Positions 1 to 9,409 of a DNA stretch of 59,063 nucleotides are shown piece after piece. Under the pieces are notes generated by a model that saw only the letters and a program-made list of their open reading frames with translations, was not told the DNA's origin and made no database searches. Both the position numbers and the translations under genes were made by a program. Source of the DNA: Actinomycetes bacterium (GTDB lineage Bacteria; Actinomycetota; Acidimicrobiia; Acidimicrobiales; Acidimicrobiaceae). Location of the stretch: positions 1 to 59,063 of the forward strand of contig JAJYGA010000019.1 in assembly GCA_021785255.1 (NCBI GenBank). Direction: 5' to 3'. Each line of letters opens with the position of its first letter. Position 1 is the stretch's first letter.

Positions 1-1199
1 CGGCTTACGGGGATGCGCTGTCTCGAGTGTTGAAACGAAGCGGATTTGAGGTAACCAAAGAGTACTACGTTAACGATACAGGCGGACAGATAAGAAGTTT
101 AGGTGAGTCGATCCTAGCCCGTAAAGGAGGATCGGTGCCCCCAGAGGGTGGATATTTGGGAGACTACGTCGTGGATCTCGCAAAACAATATGAAGGTTCT
201 CTTGAGGTTGCAGTGGCTGGACGATGGGCCGCCGAGCACATCATTGAAGAGATAAAAGCTTCCTTGGAAGACTTCGGAGTGAACTTCGACGTGTGGTACT
301 CGCAGGCATCGATAGAGGACTCTGGAGCCGTTGAAGATACCATCGCTGAGCTGGATGCCAAGGGTTTCGTCTACGAGCAAGACGGAGCGTTGTGGTTACG
401 CTCTAGCGACCTCGGAGACTCTAGAGATCGAGTACTTCGCAAGTCAAATGGAGACTTTACCTATCTGGCAGGAGACATAGCTTACCATAGGAATAAGTTT
501 CTCATCCGAGGCTTTGATCGCGTCATCGACATCTTTGGAGCGGACCACCATGGCCAGGTTGCCTCTCAGAAAGCCGCTATGAATGCGCTTGGAATAGACC
601 CAACGAGACTTGAGATACTCTTGGGACAGATGGTGTCTGTGGTGGAGTCAAATCAGGTGGTAAAGATGTCTAAGAGGGCGGGAACCTCAATACCTCTTTC
701 GTTTGTCGTCGACAAGCTTGGAGTCTCGGCAACAAGAATTCTATGCCTGTCGTCTTCGCTCGATAAAGCTGTAGTGCTGGACCTTACTAAGGCCGTTGAG
801 AGATCGATGGATAACCCCGCTTTCTATATCCAGTATGCCCATGCTCGTATAGTGTCCTTGCTCAAAATGGCATTTCAAAAGAAGGTATCTCTTAGACCAC
901 TCTCGTCTGAGGAACTGGCAACTCTTACGCATCCTCGCGAGATTAAATTAATGAAAGACATTACATTGTTACCAGAAGTAATTGAGGTGGCAGCTAGAGA
1001 GAGAGCTCCTCACAAGGTAACCACATGGTTGAAAAGCACTGCTAGTAGTTTTCATGGTTTCTACCATGACTGTCCAATTCTTGCAGATGATCTTTCAGAT
1101 GACATAGTTCAAAGTCGCTTAGCCTTGGCGAGGGCGACCCAGGTGGCGCTTCGAGTTGGACTTGAACTAGTTGGTGCAGACGCAGTGGAGGAGATGTAG
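1..1199 (+). CDS. argS: arginyl-tRNA synthetase, 5'-truncated by window edge
   Basis: Class I aminoacyl-tRNA synthetase that charges tRNA-Arg in the cytoplasm. The reading frame is open from base 3 (it begins AYGDALSRVL), so the N-terminus with the HIGH motif lies outside the window. Visible ArgS hallmarks are EYYVNDTGGQI near the start, FGADHHG in the catalytic core, the KMSKR loop at 663-677, and the C-terminal anticodon-binding stretch containing NPAFYIQYAHARI. The stop TAG at 1197-1199 directly abuts the TTG of lysA, suggesting translational coupling; argS-lysA-hom-thrC is a common actinobacterial order. Identification is secure; only the start is missing. Confidence 0.97.
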   Translation, partial: AYGDALSRVLKRSGFEVTKEYYVNDTGGQIRSLGESILARKGGSVPPEGGYLGDYVVDLAKQYEGSLEVAVAGRWAAEHIIEEIKASLEDFGVNFDVWYSQASIEDSGAVEDTIAELDAKGFVYEQDGALWLRSSDLGDSRDRVLRKSNGDFTYLAGDIAYHRNKFLIRGFDRVIDIFGADHHGQVASQKAAMNALGIDPTRLEILLGQMVSVVESNQVVKMSKRAGTSIPLSFVVDKLGVSATRILCLSSSLDKAVVLDLTKAVERSMDNPAFYIQYAHARIVSLLKMAFQKKVSLRPLSSEELATLTHPREIKLMKDITLLPEVIEVAARERAPHKVTTWLKSTASSFHGFYHDCPILADDLSDDIVQSRLALARATQVALRVGLELVGADAVEEM

Positions 1200-2483
1200 T
1201 TGTACGAGTCACCTGAGAGTTGTGCGGTGCCGTCGTATCTGTTGCCTGAGGGTGCATCGATTTCAAGTCGGGGTGAGTTACTGCTGCACGGAGTGCCAGT
1301 TTCTCAGCTTGCTCGTGAGTATTCAACACCGCTATTCGTCTATGACGCGTCTCATATAAGACAACGACTGAGGGCGGCAAAAGGCCATTTTTCGGGGAAG
1401 GTTGCTTATGCAGCCAAGGCCTTTTTCTGTAAAGCCATGGCTGAGATTGTTTCTGAAGAAGACGTCTATTTAGATGCTGCATCCATGGGAGAGATCTTTG
1501 TTGCCCTGGCGGGAGGAGTGACCCCGGAAAAGATTATCTTTCATGGAAACAACAAGTCAACAGAGGAGCTCCGTTTTGCATTGTCGCACAATGTAGGACT
1601 AGTTGTCGTTGATTCCTTTGATGAGATAGAGAGACTGGAGGCAATAGCGGAAGGGACGATTCGAGTAGGAGTTCGAATTACACCTGGTATTGAGGCTCAT
1701 ACGCACGAGTTCATCCGCACCGGGCAAGACGACTCTAAGTTCGGATTCAACGTACAAAACGGCGATGCAGAGATGGCTATAAGACACATGTCCAAGTCTT
1801 CAGTACTGGACTTGGTCGCAGTGCATGCACATATAGGATCGCAGATTTTTTCGCTCGACTCTTTCAGACAAGAGGTCGAAGTCTTGAGTCAATTGCTGGC
1901 AGACGTTGATATTGCAGAAGTTATTTTGGGTGGTGGACTTGGTGTTCCTTATGTAAGAGGCGAAACTGCTCCCTCTATAGATCAGTGGGTAGCCACGCTC
2001 GACGACTATGGATTCAAAACTGGCTTGTCCAAGGGTCGTACCCTTGTAGTAGAGCCTGGTAGGTCGATAGTGGCTACGGCTGGACTAACGCTGTATGAGA
2101 TTGGAACGATCAAAAGAATTCCTGGAGTGCGAGACTATGTCTCCGTAGACGGTGGAATGAGCGACAATCCCCGTCCCGTTCTTTATGGAAGTGGCTACGA
2201 GGCATTCATGGTACAAAGAATGTTAGACCCCCACGATGCCAAGTACTCGATCGCAGGAAAACATTGCGAATCTGGCGATGTGATTGTTCGTGACGCTTGG
2301 CTCCCGTCGGATATTCAAGGTGGTGAGCTTCTAGCTACACCCGTAACTGGAGCCTATGGATTTTCAATGAGCTCCAACTACAACAAGGTACCGCGCCCTG
2401 GCGTGGTGTTTATTGACGAAACCGGATACAGGGTTGTGATAAGACGAGAGACTTTGCAAGATCTGATACGTAACGATATTTGA
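1200..2483 (+). CDS. lysA: diaminopimelate decarboxylase
   Basis: PLP enzyme converting meso-diaminopimelate to L-lysine, the last step of lysine synthesis. The 427-residue product has the fold-type III alanine-racemase-like barrel with the PLP lysine at about K73 (AYAAKAFFC), the HIGSQI strand, the glycine loop GGGLG, EPGRSIVA, and the C-terminal DGGMSDNPRP and CESGD motifs that supply substrate-binding residues and the catalytic Cys from the partner subunit. Length is normal for LysA. The TTG start immediately follows the argS stop with no spacer; a later start would remove conserved N-terminal sequence. It sits with hom and thrC in an aspartate-family operon. Confidence 0.96.
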   Translation: MYESPESCAVPSYLLPEGASISSRGELLLHGVPVSQLAREYSTPLFVYDASHIRQRLRAAKGHFSGKVAYAAKAFFCKAMAEIVSEEDVYLDAASMGEIFVALAGGVTPEKIIFHGNNKSTEELRFALSHNVGLVVVDSFDEIERLEAIAEGTIRVGVRITPGIEAHTHEFIRTGQDDSKFGFNVQNGDAEMAIRHMSKSSVLDLVAVHAHIGSQIFSLDSFRQEVEVLSQLLADVDIAEVILGGGLGVPYVRGETAPSIDQWVATLDDYGFKTGLSKGRTLVVEPGRSIVATAGLTLYEIGTIKRIPGVRDYVSVDGGMSDNPRPVLYGSGYEAFMVQRMLDPHDAKYSIAGKHCESGDVIVRDAWLPSDIQGGELLATPVTGAYGFSMSSNYNKVPRPGVVFIDETGYRVVIRRETLQDLIRNDI

Positions 2484-2513
2484 GGTCGGAAAGCATTTGT
2501 GTAGGAGGTCTTT

Positions 2514-3797
2514 TTGAAGATAGGGTTACTTGGATGCGGAAACGTGGGTTCAGCATTTGTCAAGATTCTTATTGATAACGGTGATTCGATCAAAGAGAAG
2601 ATTGGTGAGAACCTAGAGATTGCAAAGATAGTTGTGCGTGATGTGACGCGTCAACGAGATCCATGGATTGACCACTCTCTTCTAACTACAGATGCTCAAG
2701 CGGTTGTGACTGATCCAGAGATCGATATAGTTGTTGAGGTAATTGGCGATGTTCAACCGTCCAAAGGTCTTATAGAGACGTCCCTGAGGAATGGGAAGTC
2801 CGTTGTAACCGCCAACAAAGCGCTACTAGCAGAGCACTACTTTGAGATCGAGGAGCTGGCGGAAGAGGTTGGACGAGACGTCTTCTTTGAAGCAGCTGTA
2901 GCTGGAGGGATACCTCTAATTCGATCACTTAGGGTTTCGCTTGTGGGCGAGCGACTTTCAAGAGTAACAGGAATTGTCAACGGCACGACGAACTTTATCC
3001 TTACGAGGATGCACGAAGATTCCCTAGCTTTTGATGACGCATTGGCCTTGGCACAGAAGTTTGGTTATGCCGAAGCAGACCCCCATGCTGACCTTGAAGG
3101 TTACGATGCCGCAGCTAAGGCAGCAATACTATCGTCGATTGCGTTTGGGATGAAGGTGCGTTTCCAAGACGTCTTGTGCGAAGGCATCTCCAATGTGTCT
3201 GCTCATGATGTGGAGTTTGCTCGTCGTCACGGATTTGTGATTAAATTAATTGCAGAGTGTGCTCGCGTTGACTATCAGGGTGGACAAAGACTATCGGTAC
3301 GAGTTTTTCCAGCGTTGCTGCCAGCTACGCATCCACTGAGTTCTGTTCGGGACGCCTTTAATGCCATATTTGTTGAAGGTGAAGCAGTGGGCGAATTGAT
3401 GTTTTACGGTAGAGGAGCGGGCGGACTTCCAACAGCATCTGCAGTTATGGGTGACGTGATCGATGCTGCACAAAACCTTCACTTTGGTTCGACAGAAAGA
3501 AGATTGAGACGGTCAGAGGTGAGCGTTGTCCCAATCGAGGCTCTTGAATCAAACTTCTATATAGCCTTAGAAGTAGCTGATCAGCCAGGAGTACTTGCAC
3601 AGGTAGCAGCTGTGTTTGGTGAGTTTGGCGTTTCGATCGCATCAATGGAACAGTCGGGATTGGGAGAGGAGGCGAGGTTGGTGTTTCTCACTCATCTGGC
3701 AACGGAAAAAGCTATGATGTCTACGATTGAGGCTCTATCACTCCTTGAGCCGGTTCGCGAAATCCATCGATACTTACGTGTCATAGAGGATAAGTAG
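2514..3797 (+). CDS. hom: homoserine dehydrogenase with C-terminal ACT domain
   Basis: NAD(P)-dependent reduction of aspartate semialdehyde to homoserine, the branch point to threonine and methionine. The 427-residue protein begins with a Rossmann motif (GLLGCGNVGSAF, residues about 4-15), has the VTANKALLA segment and GIVNGTTNFIL, then the catalytic dimerisation domain with YAEADPHADLEG. The last ~75 residues form an ACT domain (NFYIALEVADQPGVLAQVA), the usual site of threonine feedback inhibition. The TTG start has a good Shine-Dalgarno (taggagg) about 7 bases upstream, which supports it. It lies between lysA and thrC. No thrB follows, so homoserine kinase must be encoded elsewhere. Confidence 0.96.
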   Translation: MKIGLLGCGNVGSAFVKILIDNGDSIKEKIGENLEIAKIVVRDVTRQRDPWIDHSLLTTDAQAVVTDPEIDIVVEVIGDVQPSKGLIETSLRNGKSVVTANKALLAEHYFEIEELAEEVGRDVFFEAAVAGGIPLIRSLRVSLVGERLSRVTGIVNGTTNFILTRMHEDSLAFDDALALAQKFGYAEADPHADLEGYDAAAKAAILSSIAFGMKVRFQDVLCEGISNVSAHDVEFARRHGFVIKLIAECARVDYQGGQRLSVRVFPALLPATHPLSSVRDAFNAIFVEGEAVGELMFYGRGAGGLPTASAVMGDVIDAAQNLHFGSTERRLRRSEVSVVPIEALESNFYIALEVADQPGVLAQVAAVFGEFGVSIASMEQSGLGEEARLVFLTHLATEKAMMSTIEALSLLEPVREIHRYLRVIEDK

Positions 3798-3823
3798 ATG
3801 CTCCAAGAAGAAGAGGAGAAGGT

Positions 3824-4894
3824 GTGACCACTACAGAGGATGCTCGTATAGCCATGCTTAATTGGCCGGGAGTCGTAGAAGCTTATCGTAAGTACTTACC
3901 TGTGCCGGCAGAAGCCGAAGTAGTGACGTTGCGTGAAGGCGGAACGCCGTTGTATTTTGCGCCGCGTCTATCGAAACTGAAAGAAGCGGACGTCTATATA
4001 AAGTTCGAAGGAGCGAATCCCACTGGATCTTTCAAGGACCGGGGAATGACAGTGGCGATAACTATGGCCAAGCACAGTGGAGCAAAAGCAGTGGTATGTG
4101 CCTCTACTGGCAACACATCTGCTGCTTCCGCCGCGTATGCTGCCCGAGCAGGTTTGCGGAGTATTGTGCTCATACCCTCGGGTTATATTGCGCTCGGTAA
4201 GTTGGCTCAAGCTCTAATCTACGGAGCTAAAGTTGTGCAGATAAAGGGAAACTTCGATCGAGCCTTAGAGATTGTGCGAGAACTGGGAGAGACCGGCCTT
4301 GTAACGGTAGTCAACTCCATTAACCCTTACAGAATCGAAGGACAAAAGACTGGAGCGTTCGAAGTTGTAGATGCATTAGGTTTTGCCCCGTCCCATCACT
4401 TTATTCCCGTGGGAAACGCGGGCAATATTACGGCATATTGGAAAGGGTATAACGAGTATCTTTCCGATAACAAATGTTCGTCTGTTCCTAAGATGATGGG
4501 ATTTCAAGCCGAAGGTGCTGCACCAATTGTAAAAGGAGAGATAGTTCGTTTCCCCGATACGGTAGCCACGGCCATTCGCGTCGGTAACCCGGCTTCTTGG
4601 AAGGGAGCTCTTGCGGCGGCATCGGAGTCGGAAGGCACGATAGGTGCTGTCACGGATAAAGAAATTTTGGCCGCATATACCTATCTTGCCAGAGAGGAGT
4701 CGATATTTTGTGAGCCAGCTTCAGCAGCCGCAGTGGCGGGACTTATGAAGACGACTGTACCTCGCAGGTCCACTGTTGTCTGCGTTTTGACAGGGCACGG
4801 ACTAAAGGATCCAGATACGGCAATTACTCAAATTGAAGTTCCAGGAGCAGTTGAGGCAACGTTGGAGGCAATTACTAAGGAGGTCGGAATTTAA
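3824..4894 (+). CDS. thrC: threonine synthase
   Basis: PLP-dependent conversion of O-phosphohomoserine to threonine. The 356-residue length matches the short (class II) ThrC family. The PLP lysine is about K71 in NPTGSFKDRGMT; the phosphate-binding loop GNAGN and the STGNTSAASAAYAARAG stretch are also seen. The GTG start is preceded by agaagaagaggagaagg, a purine-rich Shine-Dalgarno region. It is the last gene of the argS-lysA-hom-thrC run. Other fold-type II enzymes such as threonine dehydratase are less likely given hom next door and the absence of an ACT domain. Confidence 0.95.
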   Translation: MTTTEDARIAMLNWPGVVEAYRKYLPVPAEAEVVTLREGGTPLYFAPRLSKLKEADVYIKFEGANPTGSFKDRGMTVAITMAKHSGAKAVVCASTGNTSAASAAYAARAGLRSIVLIPSGYIALGKLAQALIYGAKVVQIKGNFDRALEIVRELGETGLVTVVNSINPYRIEGQKTGAFEVVDALGFAPSHHFIPVGNAGNITAYWKGYNEYLSDNKCSSVPKMMGFQAEGAAPIVKGEIVRFPDTVATAIRVGNPASWKGALAAASESEGTIGAVTDKEILAAYTYLAREESIFCEPASAAAVAGLMKTTVPRRSTVVCVLTGHGLKDPDTAITQIEVPGAVEATLEAITKEVGI

Positions 4895-5149
4895 CCGGCG
4901 ATATAATGTTGATGTTGTAAAGGCGGATCATAGAACTAGACATGTACTAGTTGGAGAAATGCGAAGGAACTTTTCCTAAGGCGTGTAGATTAAAAGAGTC
5001 CTTCGATGGAATGAACACGGAGAGTACGAAAGCCTTTTGCAGAGTCGCTCTAACAAGTTTCGCTCGGCGTATGAAAACCCAGTTTGTACATTTGTTTCAA
5101 GTGCCGTGTTGGATCCCATGAGGTTACCCAATGATTATGTGAGGTGTGA
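4895..5149 (+). other. thrC-rho spacer / rho leader
   Basis: A 255-base gap with no convincing ORF. It holds a 7-base inverted repeat, cgaagga near 4961 and tccttcg near 4999, with about 30 bases between the arms. A TATAAT hexamer lies at 4901-4906 but has no matching -35 element. The gap probably carries the rho promoter and 5' leader. Rho synthesis is autoregulated through its leader in other bacteria; whether that applies here cannot be seen from sequence. There is no U-tract terminator after thrC. Confidence 0.35.
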
Positions 5150-6982
5150 ATGAGCGCTGTTGCTCAGATGGATCGTTCCGATCTAGAGAAAATGGAAAAA
5201 GATCGACTTCTTGCGATAGGCAAGGAACTGCAGTTAAAGGTGAACACTCGAACTAAGAAGGCGGACATCATTGAGATGATCATGTCTGCCGCTTTACACT
5301 CCCCAAGCACAGACAAGACTAGTGGCGGTGAAGAACATATTCTCGTGAACCCCGTGACTCCAAGTCGCGGCAGAACGAACGACAAAAGGCGTAAAGTGCT
5401 TGAGAATGACGGCTCTGAGACTGCAGATGCAGAGCCAAGGGGAAAACCTCAAACAACGATAGACAGTGGTGGTAACGGTGTCCGACCGAACGATGCTACT
5501 CAGCTCCTGTTCCCTCCCATAACGGTCGTTCCTAAGACCAAGAGTAACGAAACGTTACCAAGTGCAGCTGAAAGTCCGCCCTCTATGAACGGCAGGTTGG
5601 ATGGAGAAGTTGTTGAGAAAGAGTCCCATACGACAGAGCCACCTAAGCCTGAAGCGAACACGCAAACAGAGACGACGACGACCTCTTCCAATACGGAGTC
5701 GACCTTGCCGGCGGTTGTCCGAAGCGATGGAGAGGGAGGATCGAGACGATCCAGGAGAAGACGAGGTAGGGACGGTGGTCGTAGCCAGGAGAGGGGAGAC
5801 TCCACGCAGTCAGAGCAGACCGCTCCTGTCGAGCTGTCTGATGTTTCTGGAATCTTGGATCTTAGAGATGAGGGTTTTGGATTTATTCGAGCCAATGGAT
5901 ACCTCCCATCGCCAAGAGATATCTACGTTTCCGCTGCTATTGTAAGACGGTTTGGTCTACGTAAGGGTGACTTCTTGGAAGGTGGAGCTCGTCCTGCAAA
6001 CTCCAATGAAAAGTACCCAGCTATCGTTAGAGTTGACAAGGTATCAGGATCTGACCCCGAAGAGTCTAAGACTAGACCTAGATTTGAAGATCTTACTCCA
6101 CTTTTCCCAGACGAAAACTTGCGGTTGGAGAGCAAAAAAAACGAAACTCGTTCTGATTCAGTAGCGAACTTGACAGCACGAATTATAGATCTTATATCTC
6201 CGATCGGTAAGGGTCAAAGAGGCCTTATCGTATCTCCTCCCAAAGCAGGCAAGACCACCATAATGAAGCAGTTGGCCCATGCGATAGAGGCTAATAATCC
6301 TGAGGTCCATCTCATGTTTTTGCTCGTAGATGAAAGACCCGAGGAAGTGACGGATATTCGGCGGTCAGTCCAAGGAGAGGTCGTGGCATCAACATTTGAC
6401 AGACCAGCGGAAGAACATACTGTCGTTGCTGAACTGGCGATTGAGCGTGCCAAGCGGATGGTAGAAAAAGGCAGAGACGTTGTAATCATCCTAGATGGTA
6501 TAACCCGTTTAGCGCGGGCTTACAACCTTGCACAACCCGCGACTGGAAGGATTATGTCTGGTGGTGTTGATTCTGGAGCCTTGTATCCACCTAAAAAGTT
6601 TTTTGGCGCAGCTCGCAACGTTGAAGAGGGTGGCTCGCTGACTATCTTGGCTACGGCTTTAGTTGAGACAGGTTCAAAAATGGACGAGGTCATCTTTGAG
6701 GAGTTCAAAGGTACCGGGAACATGGAGCTAAAACTTGACCGGAGACTAGCAGAACGTAGACTCTATCCGGCAATTGATGTAAATGCATCGTCTACTCGAC
6801 GCGAGGAGCTACTATTTACTCGTGAGGAGCTGAACTTGGTGTGGAAGCTGAGAAGAGTGATGAACGCTCTTGCTGCTGAAGGATCGTCAGCACCTGCGTT
6901 GGAGTTGCTGATCGATAAGATTAGATCTACCCGTTCAAACGCTGAATTTTTAGCTGAAATCCAAAAGAGTCCGGCTGGTTAG
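5150..6982 (+). CDS. rho: transcription termination factor Rho, long N-terminal insert
   Basis: Hexameric RNA-dependent ATPase that ends transcription at Rho-dependent sites. At 610 residues it is much longer than E. coli Rho (419). Order: a Rho_N helical domain (about residues 10-46); a low-complexity polar linker of about 180 residues ending in an Arg-rich tract ([12 protein letters not shown]); the cold-shock-like primary RNA-binding domain from about 233 ([17 protein letters not shown]); and the RecA-type motor with Walker A PPKAGKTT near 363-370, [23 protein letters not shown] and the [15 protein letters not shown]-loop region. Extended Arg/Asp-rich N-terminal inserts are typical of actinobacterial Rho and bind RNA. 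ATG start preceded by gtgaggtgtga. Confidence 0.97.
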   Translation: MSAVAQMDRSDLEKMEKDRLLAIGKELQLKVNTRTKKADIIEMIMSAALHSPSTDKTSGGEEHILVNPVTPSRGRTNDKRRKVLENDGSETADAEPRGKPQTTIDSGGNGVRPNDATQLLFPPITVVPKTKSNETLPSAAESPPSMNGRLDGEVVEKESHTTEPPKPEANTQTETTTTSSNTESTLPAVVRSDGEGGSRRSRRRRGRDGGRSQERGDSTQSEQTAPVELSDVSGILDLRDEGFGFIRANGYLPSPRDIYVSAAIVRRFGLRKGDFLEGGARPANSNEKYPAIVRVDKVSGSDPEESKTRPRFEDLTPLFPDENLRLESKKNETRSDSVANLTARIIDLISPIGKGQRGLIVSPPKAGKTTIMKQLAHAIEANNPEVHLMFLLVDERPEEVTDIRRSVQGEVVASTFDRPAEEHTVVAELAIERAKRMVEKGRDVVIILDGITRLARAYNLAQPATGRIMSGGVDSGALYPPKKFFGAARNVEEGGSLTILATALVETGSKMDEVIFEEFKGTGNMELKLDRRLAERRLYPAIDVNASSTRREELLFTREELNLVWKLRRVMNALAAEGSSAPALELLIDKIRSTRSNAEFLAEIQKSPAG

Positions 6983-7014
6983 AGACTATTGTTTGATGTT
7001 CTAGGAGGAACTTT

Positions 7015-7236
7015 ATGAAAACTGACATTCATCCAAGCTACGTCACCTGTAACGTGTCATGTTCGTGCGGGAATGTATTTGTGACTCGTTCAACCAAGGC
7101 TGAGCTTCATGTTGAACTGTGCAATGAATGCCATCCCTACTACACGGGCAAGCAGAAGCTTGTCGATACCGGTGGCCGAGTCGAGAGATTCCAACGACGA
7201 TATGGAGAAAGATCAAAAAAGGCTGCTCAAAAATAG
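7015..7236 (+). CDS. rpmE: 50S ribosomal protein L31 (zinc-binding form)
   Basis: 73-residue large-subunit protein of the inter-subunit bridge. It has the four zinc-ligand cysteines of the C+ form: C16 and C18 (SCSCGN) and C36 and C39 (CNECH), followed by HPYYTGKQK and VERFQRRYG. The ATG is preceded by aggaggaac, a near-perfect Shine-Dalgarno. It lies 32 bases after rho, the classic rho-rpmE-prfA arrangement. The C+ form can be replaced under zinc limitation by a Cys-lacking paralogue; no such paralogue is in this window. Confidence 0.97.
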   Translation: MKTDIHPSYVTCNVSCSCGNVFVTRSTKAELHVELCNECHPYYTGKQKLVDTGGRVERFQRRYGERSKKAAQK

Positions 7237-7289
7237 TTTGGTTTGATCATTGTCGAACTGATAAGTTGCACCTTTAGCTGGAGAATCTC

Positions 7290-8339
7290 TTGGATCTGGT
7301 CTCGAGTCTCATAAGAAGCAAAGCACAAAGGAGATTTGGATCTGAACAACCCAATGCAGTCTTTGGCAGATATATAGAGATCTATGGCGACAACGCTTAT
7401 ATCGCGTATCGTTCGCCCAGGGATCTAATAGTCAATGTGTCTAGATTGCTGGCTAAAGAGGGTCGCCCTTTGAGAGTGGTTCTCTGCAAGCTTCCAGAGG
7501 GATATTACTCAGATGACTTAGTTGAAGCGAGTGGATCGGCGCCGATGCAGATGACTGATCTTCATGAGTTGTTGTCTGGGTTTGGACTGTCCTTTTTGGA
7601 ACCAAACTCTATTAACTGTGAAGACGATAGAAGCTATGAGTGGCTGACTTGGCCTTCTAGCGCTCTTTTTGATGAGCGTGTGGACGAAGTCCTGCGTACT
7701 CTGTCGGGCTGTTTTTCTCTTGAGACGGCTCTTTTTAGCGATGGAGTAAAGCTTGAGTATCTGGGTCTTGAGGTGGCACGCAAAACACTGGAATCTGACA
7801 GTACTGTCGTTGGGACCTCAGAAAGAGATCGTCAGGCTCGGGAATTAATGTACGTTACTGGATATGAGGTCAAAGAAGAACTCGGAAGGGTCATCTCGCA
7901 ACTGCAAACCACCCGATCGTCTTTTAAGAGTCATCACCCTCACGCGCTGGTTTGCCGAGATAGGTGGTTGAGGGTACAAATTTCAAACCACCCAGAAGTT
8001 ATAGGTTTCGAGAGTTTGACCTCTATCGAACTTGGATCGGTAGATGATACATCGCCACGCTGTTATGGCGTTGGAAGGTCAATGGACGGACTATCTTCGC
8101 TTCTCTGTTTTATGTCAGGGCCTGATTTAATGGCTCCTTTTGAGGCTGTTTTGGTATTGAGTGCTCTCCAGAACAGTTCATTTGAGGCGCCTGTACCGAC
8201 TAAGATTTCGTTTATAACTCAAAGACGCAACGTTACTGAGGCGTTTAGGACTATCTTGAGCAGGTGCTCCCGGAGCTGGGAGATTGTATCGGTTAGCGAA
8301 AGATGGTTCGATATAGCGGAGAAGAGGAACTCGTGTTAG
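7290..8339 (+). CDS. unrecognised 349-residue protein between rpmE and prfA
   Basis: I do not recognise this family. The ORF is long, and its stop overlaps the likely prfA start, as expected of an operon gene. The TTG start at 7290 follows gctggagaatc. The protein looks soluble: no signal peptide, no transmembrane segment, mixed alpha/beta composition. It starts MDLVSSLIRSKAQRRFG and includes YGDNAYIAYRSPRD near residue 33 and SHHPHALVCRDRW near 213. In many Gram-positive bacteria this slot is filled by a DUF1385 membrane protein, but this sequence lacks the hydrophobic segments of that family. Position suggests a role tied to translation termination or tRNA/ribosome maturation; that is inference only. 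Confidence 0.8.
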   Translation: MDLVSSLIRSKAQRRFGSEQPNAVFGRYIEIYGDNAYIAYRSPRDLIVNVSRLLAKEGRPLRVVLCKLPEGYYSDDLVEASGSAPMQMTDLHELLSGFGLSFLEPNSINCEDDRSYEWLTWPSSALFDERVDEVLRTLSGCFSLETALFSDGVKLEYLGLEVARKTLESDSTVVGTSERDRQARELMYVTGYEVKEELGRVISQLQTTRSSFKSHHPHALVCRDRWLRVQISNHPEVIGFESLTSIELGSVDDTSPRCYGVGRSMDGLSSLLCFMSGPDLMAPFEAVLVLSALQNSSFEAPVPTKISFITQRRNVTEAFRTILSRCSRSWEIVSVSERWFDIAEKRNSC

Positions 8340-9409
8340 CCGACAAGATGGAGGAGTTTGAACAAGAGTATCAAAGGGTTGTGGAAGATCTCTCAGATCC
8401 AAAGGTGTTTTCTGATCAGAAGCGAGCTCGCGACCTGTCTAGACGCCACAAGGAGTTGGAATCTATAGTCGAGGGTTTTCGGTCTTTGAAGATCTTGACA
8501 GATGACCTGGAGTTGGCTAAAACGATGTTTCAAGAGGCCTCGGGATCAGATCGTGAGTTCCTGAGGGAAGAGATCGAGGCTCTTGATGCCAAAAGACTAG
8601 AGGCCGAGGAATCTTTAGAACTACTTTTGTTGCCAAAGGATCCTAACGACGGACGAAATGTAATAGTTGAGATACGCGGTGCTGAAGGAGGCGAAGAAGC
8701 CAATCTCTTTGCTAAAGACCTTTCAGAGATGTATCTTCGCTACGCTGATAGGCGTGGCTGGAAGGTCGAAGTACTTGCCGAAGACCCATCAGACATGGGA
8801 GGCTACAACTCCGTTACGTTGTTAGTCAAAGGTGAAGACGCGTGGCGAAGGCTAAAGCATGAGGGCGGGCCCCATAGAGTCCAAAGAGTGCCTGTTACAG
8901 AATCTCAAGGACGTGTGCACACCTCTTCGGCTACAGTTTCAGTCTTGCCGGAAGCTGACGAAGTCGAGGTGGATATAGATCCAAACGATCTGAGAGTTGA
9001 CGTGTATCGCTCGACAGGTCCGGGTGGTCAATCGGTTAACACGACGGACTCGGCTGTGCGAATCACTCATATTCCCACTGGGCTGGTCGTTGCGATGCAA
9101 GACGAGAAAAGCCAGATACAAAACCGCGCTAAAGCTCTACAAGTTCTGAGGGCCCGCCTTTTGAAGATGGAGCAAGATAGAATTAGCGACGAGGCTTCAG
9201 CCGCTAGACGGTCTCAGATTGGTGGCGGAGGTCGTTCGGAGAAGATACGGACCTATAACTACAAAGAAAATAGGGTTACGGATCATCGAATAAAGCTAAC
9301 CTTATACAAGCTGGATCAGGTTCTTCTTGGAGAGCTGGACGAGATCGTCGATGCTTTGTTGCTTGATGAGAGAACTCGTGAACTAGATGAAGCACGATCG
9401 CGACAGTAA
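8333..9409 (+). CDS. prfA: peptide chain release factor 1
   Basis: Class I release factor that reads UAA/UAG and triggers peptide release. With the GTG start at 8333 the product is 358 residues. The codon-recognition tripeptide then falls at P187-V188-T189 (VQRVPVTESQGR) and the GGQ motif at 231-233 (TGPGGQSVN), almost exactly the E. coli spacing. PxT rather than SPF makes it RF1, not RF2. An ATG at 8303 is in frame, but it would lie deep inside the upstream gene; GTG 8333 has ggagaagagg just upstream and overlaps the preceding stop by 7 bases. prmC overlaps its 3' end. Confidence 0.96.
   Translation: MLADKMEEFEQEYQRVVEDLSDPKVFSDQKRARDLSRRHKELESIVEGFRSLKILTDDLELAKTMFQEASGSDREFLREEIEALDAKRLEAEESLELLLLPKDPNDGRNVIVEIRGAEGGEEANLFAKDLSEMYLRYADRRGWKVEVLAEDPSDMGGYNSVTLLVKGEDAWRRLKHEGGPHRVQRVPVTESQGRVHTSSATVSVLPEADEVEVDIDPNDLRVDVYRSTGPGGQSVNTTDSAVRITHIPTGLVVAMQDEKSQIQNRAKALQVLRARLLKMEQDRISDEASAARRSQIGGGGRSEKIRTYNYKENRVTDHRIKLTLYKLDQVLLGELDEIVDALLLDERTRELDEARSRQ

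Noticed and set aside
4901-4906. TATAAT as the rho promoter -10
   Set aside because: No -35 or extended -10 context; the hexamer alone is weak evidence.
8303-8332. ATG 8303 as the prfA start
   Set aside because: It would add 10 residues with no counterpart in RF1 and shift the motif numbering; GTG 8333 has the better ribosome site and the expected length.
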